From Coniferiporia sulphurascens (lineage: Eukaryota; Basidiomycota; Agaricomycetes; Hymenochaetales; Hymenochaetaceae): a DNA stretch of 64,000 nucleotides. The stretch lies in NCBI GenBank assembly GCA_002794785.1, contig NBBA01000020.1, positions 496,001 to 560,000 on the forward strand, in the 5' to 3' direction. Within the stretch, counting starts at the first letter, position 1, and each line of letters starts with the position of its first letter. The notes under the pieces were generated by a model that was not told where the DNA came from, did not search any database, and was given only the letters and a program-made list of their open reading frames with translations. Shown here one piece after another: positions 33,633 to 44,653 of this stretch. The translations under genes and the position numbers were made by a program.

Positions 33633-36600
33633 TCCCTGGACGTTTATGCAACACAACGTTGCAACGTCCCGAGTGCACGTCGAAGCACTCGTCCACTCCT
33701 TCTCGTCTGCCCCCGGTGCCCCCCCCCCGCCTGCGGTTATTTTACTCCAGGAACCCCCTTGGTATCCTATCGGTACCTCCCCCTCTATGTTGGATGCAGC
33801 AGGTACGCCCGTCTTCGGCTTCCCCGCCATGCCCAACTACCACGTCTTTGTGCCCCCCTCTGCGGGGCCCACCGAACTAACACGTCCGCGTGTGGTCACA
33901 CTGGTTCGCCAGTCTATCCCTCTGTCTCGGGTGGTGCTAGATGCTTCGCGCTCCCCATCCCGAGACATACTCACGCTAATTTTTGACACTGGCCTCGAGC
34001 CTCTTTTTGTCACTAATGTATACAATCATGATGCGAATAAAAAGGACACCATCTCCTCCCTTGCTCTGCTCGAGCTCCCCCTGCGTGCACATTGGCTAGT
34101 TGCTGGGGACTTTAATCTCCACTCTATTCACTGGGACCACGGCACCCATTCGACAAGCGACGCCCAAAAAGCTCGCCCTCTAGAACACTGGGCTGCCGCA
34201 AACGCCATGCACCTCCTGAACCAGCCGGGTTTCGATACACGGCGACGCCCTTCTACCCAATTCACTGAATCAGTCATCGACCTAGCGTGGGCTTCCCCTT
34301 CTTTGGAAGATCTCGCTTTGGGCGATTCCTGGACACGATCCTGGGATACTCCATCCGGATCCGACCATGCCGTCATCACATGGTCCATCCCCACCTCTTC
34401 TGAGCCATTCATTGACCCCTTCCTCTGCCCACGGTATGACGACTCGCTCTCTACTGAATGGTTGGAAGCGCTTGATGCACCACTCTCCACCGCCTTCGCC
34501 CTCTCAGGCGCCACGCCCCAACTCCTGGACGTCAAGGTTGCCGCTATCCATGCTGCACTGGTTCTCGCCACTGATTCTTCACACCCCCCGTCTTCTTCGA
34601 AGGCAGGAGGACACAAGGTCAAGTGGTGGGACGCCTCCTGCCGTGCTCACATGGCCGCCTTGCGCGGAGCTACCCCGGCGGCTCGTACCACGCTCCGATG
34701 TCAGTCGGCTGGTATCTTTCGCCGTGCTAAACGCAACTGGGCTGATTCGTTCACTGCTTCTGTCAAGCCAGACAAAATCTGGCCAATGGCGAAATGGGCA
34801 ATGGGCACTCGACGTGCCCCTATCCCAGCGTTAGTGTTCGGACAATCCACTGCGAACTCACCTGCGGAGAAGGCTTCTGCCTTCCGGTCTAAGTATTTCG
34901 GTACCCAACCATCCGCTGCCATCCCTTCGACTTACTCTTTTGTCGGCGCCCGCCCTATGCGTAACCACCCCATCCTTATGGAAGAGCTGGATCACGCACT
35001 CAGTCTCACTTCGAATTCGAGTGCCCCGGGCATTACCGGTGTTGGCTACCAGGCCCTAAAAAGCCTGCACGCCGCCCATAGTGTTTCACTCCTCGCACTC
35101 TATAATGAATGCCTGGATGCTGGACACCACCCCCGTCCTTGGAAGGACGCAAAGGTGGTGATGCTCCGAAAACTCAATAAGAAGGACCCTACCGCGCTCA
35201 ACGCATACCGCCCCATCACTCTCGAGGAAACCATGGGCAAATTACTCGAGAAGATCATCGCTAACCGCATCCAGTTCATCGCCAATGAACTCGGCGCACT
35301 CCCCCCTTCCCAATACGGTACCCGCCAAAAGTCGGGAGTACTGGATGCCGCTTCTGACCTTGTAAACGAAATTGAGACGGCTTGGGCCCGACATCACGTC
35401 ACTTCAGCACTTGCAGTAGACGTGGCGGGTTTTTTCCCTTCCGTCCAACATCCCCGTCTACACTCCGTCCTCCTTGAACTAGGGTTTCCCCCTCTCCTTG
35501 TCTCCTGGGTCATGTCCTTTGTTTCAGATCGCCGGGTTGCCCTCTCTTTTGATGGCTTCACCGACACTCTGACCCCCATACCTAATATGGGGGTCCCTCA
35601 AGGCTCTCCCATTTCCCCTATACTGTCTGCTCTCTTTGCGACAAGCCTCCTCTCCTCACTTCAGGTCTCTGACCCTCTCGTGTTAGTCCGCGCCTACGTA
35701 GACGACCACCTCCTCACTACCTCTTCGAGCTCCATTGCGACTAACGTTGCCCGTCTCGAAAAGGCCTACCTCTCATTCTCTGCTGCATGTCGTGCTCTCG
35801 GCCTCTCCCTGGATGATGACAAATCTGAGCTCATCCACTGGACCCGACGGCATGACCTACGCGAGGATTCCCTTATACACCCTATCCACCTGCCGCGCCA
35901 GGGCCTTCCGCCCCTTCGCATCGTTCCCTCCCGGCCTTTGCGCTGGTTGGGCATCTTTTTCGACGCGCAATTGCTGTTTACGGTACATGTTCAACACATG
36001 TGCTTCAAAGCCATGTCCTCATTACGCGCCTTGGAACTCCTCGGCAACACTCTTCGCGGCTTAGACCCGCTCCACCTACGACGTCTCTATATTGGGTGCA
36101 TACTGCCAGTTTTACTCTGGGGCTCTCCTCTCTGGTTTACTGGCAAACGGCAAAAAGGCAAATGCGACAAAATGACCTTAGTACAGTCCGCGGCGTGCCA
36201 CCGTATCCTTGGATCATGGCGCACGTCACCACGCGGCCCCTCTGAGGTCCTCGCCTCCATTCTGCCCATCCCCCTCCGCCTAGAGCGCACCAAATCTCGT
36301 GCTGCTATTCGGTATCTTACTACCATGCACACCCTTTTACCATTACGGTCTACCCGTAAAGGATCCATCACTACTTCGTTCATCAACCGGGTTCCACCTG
36401 GATGCGAACGCGTTCCCCGATACACTCGCCCTCCGTGGATTGCGCTGCCACCATTACGACACGTAAGCATTGACAAGGCGATTGACCACTCTCAAGAAGC
36501 GCGAGATGCACTCATTCAGTCACACCATGGCCTTATTGACCGACTGAAAGATGTCCCCACTCGCCTTCTCATCTATACTGATGGTTCTCGTAAGGGAACG

Positions 36601-37528
36601 TCCCCGTCTTCCTACGCCGGTGGCGCGGCCAGCGTCTGGTTCTATCGTGGGGAGTCTGTCCTCATCCACGAAACCTACCTTGGTTCTTCTGTCCATGCTA
36701 CGGACTGCGAACTCGCCGCACTTGCCGATGCCGCTTGGCTTCTGGCATACTCTTTCGATTTACACCCGGATGTCACCCAGGTGGAAATCTACACTGATTG
36801 CGAAGTTGCCCTTACGCTCCTCGCAGACCCTCGTCCGGCCCCAGGCGTTAATGTCGCCCTCTTCATTCGGAAGTGTCTCAAAATTGCTAACAAGCGATTC
36901 CCTAGTGTTTTCTTCCACTTACACTGGGTCCCGGGACACTCCGATGTGGAAGGCAATGAATTTGCTGACGTTCTCGCCTGCGGTATTGCGGACAACCCTC
37001 CTCCGGGCACCTCTCCGTTCCCGCCTACCATCCGCTTCCTCGATGGCACTCACTCAATGGAAATCCGACTGGGCTTCTGCCTGCCGGAAATCCCGAGGGA
37101 CTTCAGACGCCCATTCAATGGGCGTTACTCTAAACCCCTCGACTAAACCGTCCGCCCTGATGCAGAACCTCACACTCGGTCGGCGCACCAAGTGCAAAGT
37201 TTTCCGGACACTCCTAGGTCACGCCGGCTTTGGCGCGTACTTTGGACGTATTCCGGGACGCGACCCCATGTGCCAGTTCTGCCACGTTCCGGAGACTCGA
37301 GCTCACCTCTTGCTCTCCTGCCCTAACACCCTCCCCGCTCGACGAGTGGTGTGGAAGACGCCCATACCATCCACTGAGGCCCAATGGTTCTCTAAAGATG
37401 GCCTCCCAATTTTGGCATCCTTCCTCGACTCTCACCCCGCCTTCAAGGCGGAACCCATCCTCGTCTTCGACCCGGGTGGCCCTACTGTGGTTCATATCTC
37501 TGACCTAGGCTTCGCCACTGGCAACTAG
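33625..37528 (+). CDS. LINE ORF2: endonuclease, reverse transcriptase, RNase H (C-terminus frameshifted)
   Basis: Start ATG at 33,625, overlapping the ORF1 stop in the string ATGAGTAG. Endonuclease motifs: MQHNV, ILLQEPPW, LVAGDFNLHS and the SDH of SGSDHAVITW. Reverse transcriptase: AYRPITLEETMGKLLEK, LAVDVAGFFPS, MGVPQGSPISPIL and the catalytic YVDDH in place of the usual Y/F-A-D-D. RNase H: LIYTDGSRKG, ATDCELAALADA, YTDCEVAL, WVPGHSDVEGNEFAD. The open frame ends at 37,146. The conserved tail with CQFCHVPETRAHLLLSC continues in the next frame to 37,528, so one base too many is present at about 37,055-37,057. This copy is probably inactive or carries an assembly error. Confidence 0.9.
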
Positions 37529-37723
37529 GTTGGATACCACTATCTTTCTCAATCCACTGGCTTTTCCAGCTCCCATCTCCGCTTATGGCGCCCCATCACG
37601 ATTTATTCTCTCTATAACAATCACCATCTCACTCAATACAGGGGCCTAAAGGCCCCTGGAGCGTATTTTGTACTAGATAGTCATGACGCGCTATAGAAAT
37701 GCATTTAAAAAAAAAAAAAAAAA

Positions 37724-37737
37724 ATGCGGGGTAGCAT
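37724..37737. repeat. right target-site duplication of the LINE
   Basis: Second copy of the 14-bp sequence at 31,273-31,286, directly after the poly-A tail. Confidence 0.9.
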
Positions 37738-37945
37738 GATGGCGGTGCCGAGTCATGGACAGCGGGTCCCTATCACCTCCTGCGCCGCTGGGCATGCGGT
37801 GGTCCTCCTTATGGGTTTTTCTGAATTTGCATCTGCGTTTGCTTTTTGCGTCTCTGATTTTTGATTCTTTAAGACTCCACGTCGGCCCTGAAGAGAGGCG
37901 CACCAATACACGGGCGGTCAAAAGACACCGATGCGAATAAGGAAA
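37738..37945 (-). repeat. repeat R1, copy A, second part
   Basis: Continues the R1 sequence interrupted by the LINE. It matches the reverse complement of about 63,090-63,290, including GCATGCGGTGGTCC, the AAATTTGCATCTGCGTTTG-like stretch and CACGGGCGGTCAAA. Confidence 0.7.
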
Positions 37946-39413
37946 AAGAACGCGCACCGCCGGGCCTATACTTCTCCTTCGCAGAGCATCAGTTCATCGA
38001 CGCCCTCGCACGCGCGAGGCTATCAAAATCGCGCATTAACAATGAGCGCGCTTGTGGTCGCAGTGGTTTTGTTCTGCGGTACGAGTTACCACGGAGGGCA
38101 TCCGTCAGCTTGCGTCATTTGTGCCAGTAGAAGTTTCCACCACACTGACAATACAACCATTCACGTCCGCCTAGCGGGAAAGGAAGCAAATATCGTGCGA
38201 TAATAACCGACAGACCTCACCCCGAAGTTCAGTGGACAGAATCGTCTCGTTTCCACCTTCCTTTATTTCGATCGTTCTTGAGTTTTACAGGACGGATTAC
38301 CAAAACGTCAGCGAAAGAGATTATTACAATATAGGTATGGAAATAGCAACGCACTAACAAATGATCGCTCAGAGCAATGACACCGGCAGGCACGTTGAAT
38401 GCACCGAAATGCTCCTAACAGTCGAAGGGCACGTTCACCCGGAAAACCGCCCACACTCCGGTATCTTCCTGGCTGAGAAGGATCGCGCCCGCGACTCAGC
38501 AGCGATGGTACGTGGCGCCCATTTCGGTGCAGATGTACACGGCCATCAGTTTTCAGTTCAGCAGGGCGCAGGGTTACGTCTATTCGCCACTAAGGGGTGT
38601 ATCGCTTTAGCGAATATCCTCAGCACACAGGCGCAGCATCCACACTGCAGACGGTACATACCGGAGGTTCCGCCAGCGACATATGTGCTTTCGTTACCAA
38701 CCGGCGCGTCCTATCGAGCAATATCCTTCGAGCCTGAGTCGATGCACACGGCCATTTGATGTCGCTGCCAATATAAACTCGAGCTCGTTGCGTAGCCAGA
38801 GTAAAATCAATGGGCGTGACGAGCAGATCAGGATCAGGAGATGGCGGAGTTTCAACTTGTCTAAATCTTTGCCAAATCAATACACAAGGATGGTGTATCA
38901 CTCGTCTTGCTTTCTACCATTACTACGCCCATCGTCGTCCTCAAACTCAACCAAAAGCCTTAAACCGTGTCCTTAAACTGTCGACAACGTCCAGTCATTC
39001 AATTCAGCTTTGCTCTCAAGTGATTTCTCGTTGCACCAGGCACGTTTGCGCGAGTTGCCTATTCTGTCCCACGCTTCCCACGGGTATTCGAGAGAAATGC
39101 AATAAGGTTTGCTTACTCAATCTTTACAGTGATTTCCTGAACGGTCCGATCTACGTCTCTTGTGGCTCGTCAAGGTCAGTCGTCCCGCTCAAATTTGTCC
39201 CTATTTCTGAACTGAAATTCGAGCAGATACTCCGTTCCTGGTACGTGTTCGCCGTCAGCGTCGGGTCATCCCCATCTAATTGTCCGTATTTCTCGGTTTG
39301 GCGTATCTCTGTTGCTGTCTACACGTACTACCTGTGTAGCAAAGGTAATGTCCAGCTAATTCTGACATATTCTAGATTTCCGTTTAACGTCATTATATAG
39401 TTCATATACGAAC
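37946..39413 (+). other. upstream region of the left TPR gene, conserved in inverted copy
   Basis: About 1.47 kb matching the reverse complement of 61,539-63,089. An open frame of 132 codons starts at 38,361, but the homologous right-hand sequence has indels that break the frame, so I do not call it a gene. The region likely carries the promoter of the TPR gene. A TATATAG lies about 20 nt before its ATG. Confidence 0.5.
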
Positions 39414-41210
39414 ATGGATTACGCCTCTACCGTCGTATCTATTGCAATGAAAATCAAAGACTTAATTGATAAAGTGTGTCTCTTAGCTGCTTATGCTCGG
39501 ACGGCATTGATCAGAATTTCGACAGAATGCCAAGAATAAGACCAATCTCCTCAAAGCATCCAATCGACTCGTTAAAGAAATCCAGGAGCTCGAAGACCTC
39601 CGGAAGGGTCGCGTCAGCGATAGTCTGCCAGCGCTCGACGACAAAATTGCTTCACTGCAAAGGTAAATAACTCACGTTTATTTCAATCTCTTCTAAACAA
39701 AAACTAAACAACTGTGATCTTTATCAACTAGTGAGCTTAGTGAGCTGCTGCGTGGTTGTGAGGGAACTTACAAGACGCGGACTGGTTTTCGAGGTTATGT
39801 TGACCGCGTCAAGATTCGAGTACTAAATGTCGACGACATCACACAGCAGATTGAAGAGATTCGGAAGGAGGCTAACTATGCTTATATGAGATTCATAGTA
39901 AGTGATTCCACCTCTGCGGATATGGTTGGCACACTCGGTATTTGTTCTGGAGGTTTCAAATGGCATCAGCAACAATATGAATATTGCTGGTCTTGGTGTG
40001 CAAATTGAGGGTCAAACTGCGGCGCTACAAAAGCTTTTTGATGCTCGGGTCTCTGCGGCTCAGGAGGACCCTTCTCAGGCGGGAGTCCTCTTCGGTACAA
40101 ACGTCATGTCGACTACCGAGAGGGAGGAAATTCTTCACGAAGCAACTCTCGTACGCATACTGCAGGGCTTCGGTCGTGCTTTTTTACTAATGTGGTCATT
40201 TGTAGGAGCTCGGCGGTGTCGACGAGGAGAAGGAAGCGGAGCATAGGATGTTGTATATTAAAGTTAAATGTCTGCAGGCTGCTCTGGAAGGCAGTGAGGA
40301 GATGTTTCACGCTGAGAGGGCAGTCCCTCTGGATGGCTACAAATATTCTGGTACAGAGACTTTTCGTCCTACGTTTAAGGACCCAGCTGCAGACAGAGCC
40401 AATGCGGTACAAGAGACGTACTCTCTGCTCGAGGTTGTCAGGAAGGACTCTGAGATGCCTGCAATTACATGGCTACACAGAGCAACCAAACTCTCAAACG
40501 TCTTGGGGTTGTCTTTGGGTCTTAGAAGTGAAGCATTTCTCCTTTCCCAGATATGTTATTCAGTTGCCAGACGTCTATCAGAGCAAAATTCTACGTTTTT
40601 TGAGCCAGACCTAGCTATATCATTGAGGTTTCTGTCCAATCACTTGTCTGGTGTTGGGGAGCACCAGAAGGCCATAGAGACTATCCAGGAAGCAGTGCAG
40701 CTCAGCAGGAAGTTTGCTGGGAGAAGCCCAGAGGTGTTTGAGCTAGATCTGGCTAGCTCTTTGAATAATTTGTCCAACTGCCTGTCTGGTATTGGGAAGC
40801 ACCAGAAAGCCCTAGAGACTATCCAGGAAGCAGTGCAGCTCTACAGGAAGCTTGCTGGGAGAAGCCCAGAGGTGTTTGAGCCAGACCTAGCTATGTCTTT
40901 GAATAATTTGTCCAACTACTTGTCTGCTATTCAGGAGCACCAGAAAGCCATAGAGACTATCCAGGAAGCAGTCCAGCTCTACAGGAAGCTTTCTGGAAGA
41001 AGCCCAGAGGTATTTGAACCAGACCTAGCTATGTCTTTGAATAATTTGTCCATTTGCCTGTCTACTATTGGCGAGCACCAGAGAGCCATAGAGTCCATTC
41101 AAGAAGCCATCAATATATACAAGTCACTCGTGGTGAAGTCTCCAAAGGCATATGAACCACTCCTTAGTAGGGCTCTGAGGAGACTTGGTAGATTGGGAAA
41201 TCAGGTCTAG
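39414..41210 (+). CDS. helical N-terminal domain plus TPR repeat protein, left copy (possible cell-death/immune-type receptor)
   Basis: Exons 39414-39473, 39526-39662, 39732-39897, 39953-40150, 40206-41210; 522 codons including stop, all introns GT-AG and phases consistent. Residues 1-120 are predicted amphipathic helix (MDYASTVVSIAMKIKDLIDK, then LLKASNRLVKEIQELEDLRK). This resembles the four-helix N-terminal domains (MLKL/HeLo-like) found on fungal STAND and death-effector proteins, by pattern only. A linker domain follows (ALFGTN/VLFGTNVMSTTER, LQAALEGSEEMFHAERAVPL, YSLLEVVRKD). Then come four 46-residue kinesin-light-chain-like TPR units (FEPDLAMSLNNLSNYLS). No kinase, NB-ARC or protease domain is present. 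A mirrored paralog lies at 59,890-61,538. Confidence 0.72.
40599..41150 (+). repeat. four tandem 138-bp TPR-coding units
   Basis: Exactly 4 x 138 bp in the last exon. Each unit encodes F-E-x-D-L-A-x-S-L-x-x-L-S then HQKAIETIQEAVQL. The middle units are nearly identical at the DNA level, which implies recent tandem duplication or gene conversion. Confidence 0.88.
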
Positions 41211-41747
41211 TGGTTGTATATATAAAGGAAAGTGTGCACATGTTGTAAAAATATGTCTGTTTTTCCTGTCATAGTACAGAAACCATATGAAGATGCTATT
41301 GTGTTATTGGAAGGTTGGTAGTTGATTAATAAACAAATTAATAATTGTTTGCACTGTGCTTGTTGTATTTTGAAAACAGAGATTTGTTTCATATTACTGA
41401 GCTTCCTGTGGCTAAGCTTGAATTCATCCATGAATTTTGGGTGTTTGGATGTAAAGGTAAGTTGTGTGATTACAATGTTTCTGGAAGCCAACCAGGAGTT
41501 GGCAACACTAAAGTTCAGCCTAAGACAGAAAAGACAAAGGTGTCTTTGTTGCTGTCAGATAGACTACATACATTCTGTTAGGACCAAGGGTAACCATGGT
41601 TAGCTGATGGAACAAGTAGTCAAGATAGAGATGAGGTGTGTGATTGAGTCAAGAATAAGTCAGTAGATGTTGGTACTTCACTCAGGAGAAGTCTGAGAGA
41701 ATTGAGAAGGTGAATTAAACTGGGGCTCTAGGCTGGCCTAGGCCCTC
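41211..41747. other. 3' flank of the left TPR gene
   Basis: TPR-gene 3' UTR up to about 41,411, then AT-rich sequence. Positions 41,483-41,574 match 49,694-49,764 in inverted orientation. No gene is visible. Confidence 0.5.
41483..41574. repeat. left member of an inverted repeat pair (mate 49,694-49,764)
   Basis: Shares GGAAGCCAACCAG/AAGTTGGCAACAC and CTTTGTTGCTGTCAGATAGA, then CTACATACATTC, with the reverse complement of 49,694-49,764. About 22 bp are extra on this side. The pair brackets the whole LTR cluster. Confidence 0.65.
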
Positions 41748-41923
41748 TGTTAGATTCGCTCCCTGATTAAGGGTTAGAAACAAGTGATAACAGATTCACA
41801 CAATGATACTAGTTAGTTTAGGGTAGGCTTGGTACCCTTCACTTGCTAGAGTGTTAGAGCTGATGATGGTGGTAAGAGACAAGAGATGAATTAAACTGCT
41901 TTTTACTACAATTTTATGTTGGG

Positions 41924-41931
41924 CTTTTATA
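41924..41931 (-). promoter_or_regulatory. TATA box of LTR family L1
   Basis: TATAAAAG on the minus strand (GGGTATAAAAGCCC), about 180 nt before the LTR 3' end. It is conserved in copy 2 (about 47,650) and copy 3 (about 45,810). This marks the U3/R boundary. Confidence 0.65.
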
Positions 41932-42383
41932 CCCTACATGTTGTAGTCTATTTACTATGTTCTGGTAGCTACTACAACATACTACTCTTGCTTTATAAGT
42001 CATAGGAATGTTCCAGTACAATCCTGTACATGCTATTTACTATTCTTAGCTTCCTATGAGTCAGTTACATATTCTGGTATGTTCTACAGCCTACCATGCT
42101 ATCTTTATCTTATGCCAGAACCTTCCCTGAGTTTCCATCAAGTCATACAGTATAATACCTAAGATAACCATTCTTGGATACTACTATACCCATGATGCTT
42201 CTCTTTATTTCCTAATTGGTTCTGCTGTGTGATGCACTATACTTAGTTCCCATCAATCTCGCCTTCGATTGATTGCTTATGCTTCCATTGGCTATTCTTA
42301 GCTGAACACTTAGATATACTTGTGTGGCTCAGTGATTATGCTAACCTTCTTAATCTTATCTTGTTGTGGCTTATTACCATAGA

Positions 42384-43034
42384 CTAGTATTGAGTCATTC
42401 CTTCCATAATTTCGTTTAAAGGGGTTCGTTCTGGTGTCCTATCGTCTACTGGCATAAAGAGCTCCTCAGGCCCTGTTGCATTTATATTTGTTATCCTGCT
42501 ATACCTGGGTGTGACTCTATATGACAGTTCATCATTGAACCATTGTATTATAATCTCCTTATCTATTGGCACTAACTCCTGTCTTTGATTTGGTTCCTTT
42601 CAATCTACTGTTGTGTGTCCTTTGGCTATGAAGTTGGCTTTGTATGCGAATAGTTGTTCTCGTAATTGTTTATTGATAGTATGAACTATTTGGTGTGCCG
42701 CTTCTGCATAATTGGTTGATGTAATAACCACCCTTTGATAACATAATTCATTATGTGGCTGATTATAAATCTTGGTTCTTGTGTAAGCACTGATTACATA
42801 TCTATTCAATTGATATGAGAACATAGTTGCTCTATGTTTGATTATTACTTCTAGCCTTTCTGCCACTTGTTGTTCTCTTGTAGTATGGTTGAATGTAATT
42901 TGACAGTTGTTGTATCCTGCATTCTGTCCTACTGTTGCACATGCAATGTTAAATGCTTTCCATGCTACTTGATCTGCATCTTTACAGTGTTGACATAGAT
43001 TCCTGGTATTGATTAGAGTTATGGGTCTTGCCAT
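42384..43034 (-). pseudogene. ORF inside LTR family L1, copy 1
   Basis: The ATG lies 57 nt inside the LTR 5' end. The frame of 217 codons has a single internal TGA (42,600-42,602) and ends in TAG. It begins MARPITLINTRNLCQHCKDA and contains CATVGQNAGYNNCQITF and, after the TGA, GPEELFMPVDDRTPE. No known family is recognised. Two C-x2-C-like pairs near the start could bind metal. The same frame is recognisable in copies 2 and 3. Confidence 0.6.
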
Positions 43035-43095
43035 GTCGATCTTGCTAATCCGTTGATCCAGTGATCACGATTTTCATCAATTTACTAACACCCTC

Positions 43096-43675
43096 CTTAT
43101 ATACATGAAGAAGAAGCTCTGCTTGAATGCACTCCACAGCAGATGCTCCACAAGGCTCTGCACTTGGAGCTATGATGCCTCACAGCATTGTCATAAGCTC
43201 CAGTGACTTGGAGCTGTGTACCAGTGCAAATGACACCATAAGGTGATCATATGAGAATAACTATCTACAATTGGCCATTTGGGCTCCACTGCTGCCCCAC
43301 TGTGCTCCATGTGCTCCGCTATGCTCCACTAGGCTCCACTGAGCTCATAGTGAAGTCATATGCTGTCATAATGACTCTACCATGATGCTTAGGCTGTGCA
43401 TGTCGCCCCACTGTTACAGCATGCTACCCTGTAGACTTATGTGCCAGTGGCTTCTTGTTGAGATGCTGCCTAACAGCTTGATGATTGGTAAGTTGTTAAC
43501 TTGTCTTGTTGGCCTCCTGTACTGGTTCCTCCATGTTGTCTTGTTGTCTTGGACAATTGTCCATTAAGGTTTGTGGCTGGCTTGACAAGTGCTTTGGTTC
43601 CTGCTGAGTGTGGCTTAATTGTGTAATGCGATATTGGCTAAAGGTCCATAGGCAGGTACCTTCCAGTTGGTGTCC
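43096..43675. other. host sequence between LTRs
   Basis: AT-rich sequence with degenerate GCTCCACT/TGCTCCA repeats near 43,270-43,350. Short open frames only. It may be the remnant of another element. Confidence 0.45.
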
Positions 43676-43680
43676 TTTTG

Positions 43681-44240
43681 TGTTAAGCTCAACGGTTACG
43701 CGGTGATCGACGTCGGGGCTTCCTGATCGTCGGAACTGATGGTACGGCAACGGGGCTTCCTAGATGTCGTAAGTCGAGGGGGGATCGTCGGTGGGGCTTC
43801 CTGATCGACGATGTGGACGCGGTGGGCTTCTATAGCGAGTCGGGTTACGACGAAGTGACTATTGGCCAAGAGGCACACGGTAGACTGGTGGTAGCAGATA
43901 ATGGGCTTGTATGAACAAAGAGCACAAGCTTAGGGCTTGTGCTACTGAAGTTACATGCTTATATGCTACTCTATGTGTTTACTACTGTAGCGGCCTGTGT
44001 AGGGTAGTTTACCAGACTTATGGAAGGTCATGGAAACCAAGGAATGCCTTGGTAATACAAGTAGGGCTATCAGTAAGCAAAGCACGTCATGATGGTGCAA
44101 TAAGGCGTCATCATGGCGTCTTATGGCGTAAGGCGAATGAGGATGAGTAAGGCAGAGAAATGGGGGAGTTGTGCTGACTGATGATGACGAAGAGGAAGTG
44201 AGTCAGCGCATTAGGGGAAAGTAAAGGAAAAATTGTAACA
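43681..44240. mobile_element. LTR family L2, copy a (solo LTR)
   Basis: 560 bp from TGTTAAGCTC to AATTGTAACA, flanked by TTTTG at 43,676-43,680 and 44,241-44,245. It matches 46,378-46,957 closely (GGTTACGCGGTGATCGACGT, then GCACAAGCTTAGGGCTTGTG). The clean duplication shows this is a solo LTR left by recombination. Confidence 0.85.
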
Positions 44241-44653
44241 TTTTGTTGATCACATTATCCAGCAGTTCATTAATGTGGTTTATCCTAGTGATACATCTCA
44301 TGTATCCTGGAGGTGGTGCTGGTGGTGATCCATTTGATAACCATAGTGTTATCATGTAAAGATTAATGTTGCCAATCTGTTGATCGGCAGTTGTCAATCC
44401 CTTTGTTGATAGATTCTCAAAGAGGGTGATTACCTTTGCATGTAATCGGTGAGCATTAGCTAGGAATGTGTTGTCCTGCAACATCCTGTATGGGAAGGAT
44501 CCTGAGACCACTCATAGGTCACATTCCTTGTCATGTGTTAAGCTCAGCTGGATGCGGGTGATCAATGACAGGGCTTCCTGAACATCAGGTAACTGAGTGG
44601 TCGGCTACAGGGCTTCCTGATGCCATTAACGAAGTTGATTGACGGAGGGGCTT
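44241..44653 (-). other. retroelement remnant with truncated L2-like LTR
   Basis: The minus strand is open here (SGSFPYRMLQDNTFLANAHR) without a clear domain. From about 44,539 a second, diverged L2-like LTR start (TGTTAAGCTCAGCTGGATGC) runs until it is cut by L1 copy 3 at 44,654. Confidence 0.45.

Larger units (their letters stand above)
31287..37723 (+). mobile_element. near full-length non-LTR retrotransposon (Tad/I-like LINE with RNase H)
   Basis: 6.44-kb element with a short 5' UTR, two ORFs, a 3' UTR and a poly-A tail (about 17 A before 37,724). It is bounded by a 14-bp target-site duplication and inserted into repeat R1. The domain order is gag-like with CCHC knuckles, AP-type endonuclease, reverse transcriptase, RNase H and C-terminal zinc motif. 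This fits the fungal Tad1/I group. Confidence 0.92.
37946..41411. repeat. left arm of a 3.4-kb inverted duplication (mate 59,717-63,089)
   Basis: The upstream region, five-exon TPR gene and about 200 bp of 3' flank here recur in reverse orientation at 59,717-63,089. E1, E2 and E3 are identical in length between the copies (60, 137 and 166 nt). Sequence is clearly diverged by substitutions and small indels, so the duplication is not recent. Homology stops at CTTCCTGTGG on both sides. Confidence 0.8.
41748..43090 (-). mobile_element. LTR family L1, copy 1 (solo LTR with 5-bp duplication)
   Basis: 1,343 bp from TGTTAGATTC to TTTACTAACA, i.e. TG...CA ends, flanked by CCCTC at 41,743-41,747 and 43,091-43,095. 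Similar units lie at 44,654-45,997 (inverted) and 47,473-48,824. Transcription sense is minus, judged by the TATA box and ORF direction. Confidence 0.82.

Noticed and set aside
38361..38759. 132-codon frame upstream of the left TPR gene
   Set aside because: The mirrored copy has indels that are not multiples of three, so the frame is not conserved.
40166..40205. A GG-AG intron before the last TPR exon, suggesting a broken splice site
   Set aside because: A canonical GTACGC donor at 40,151 gives a normal 55-nt intron in frame, and it is present in the right copy too.
40599..41150. CRISPR-like direct repeats
   Set aside because: The 138-bp units are contiguous coding TPR repeats with no unique spacers, in a eukaryotic genome.
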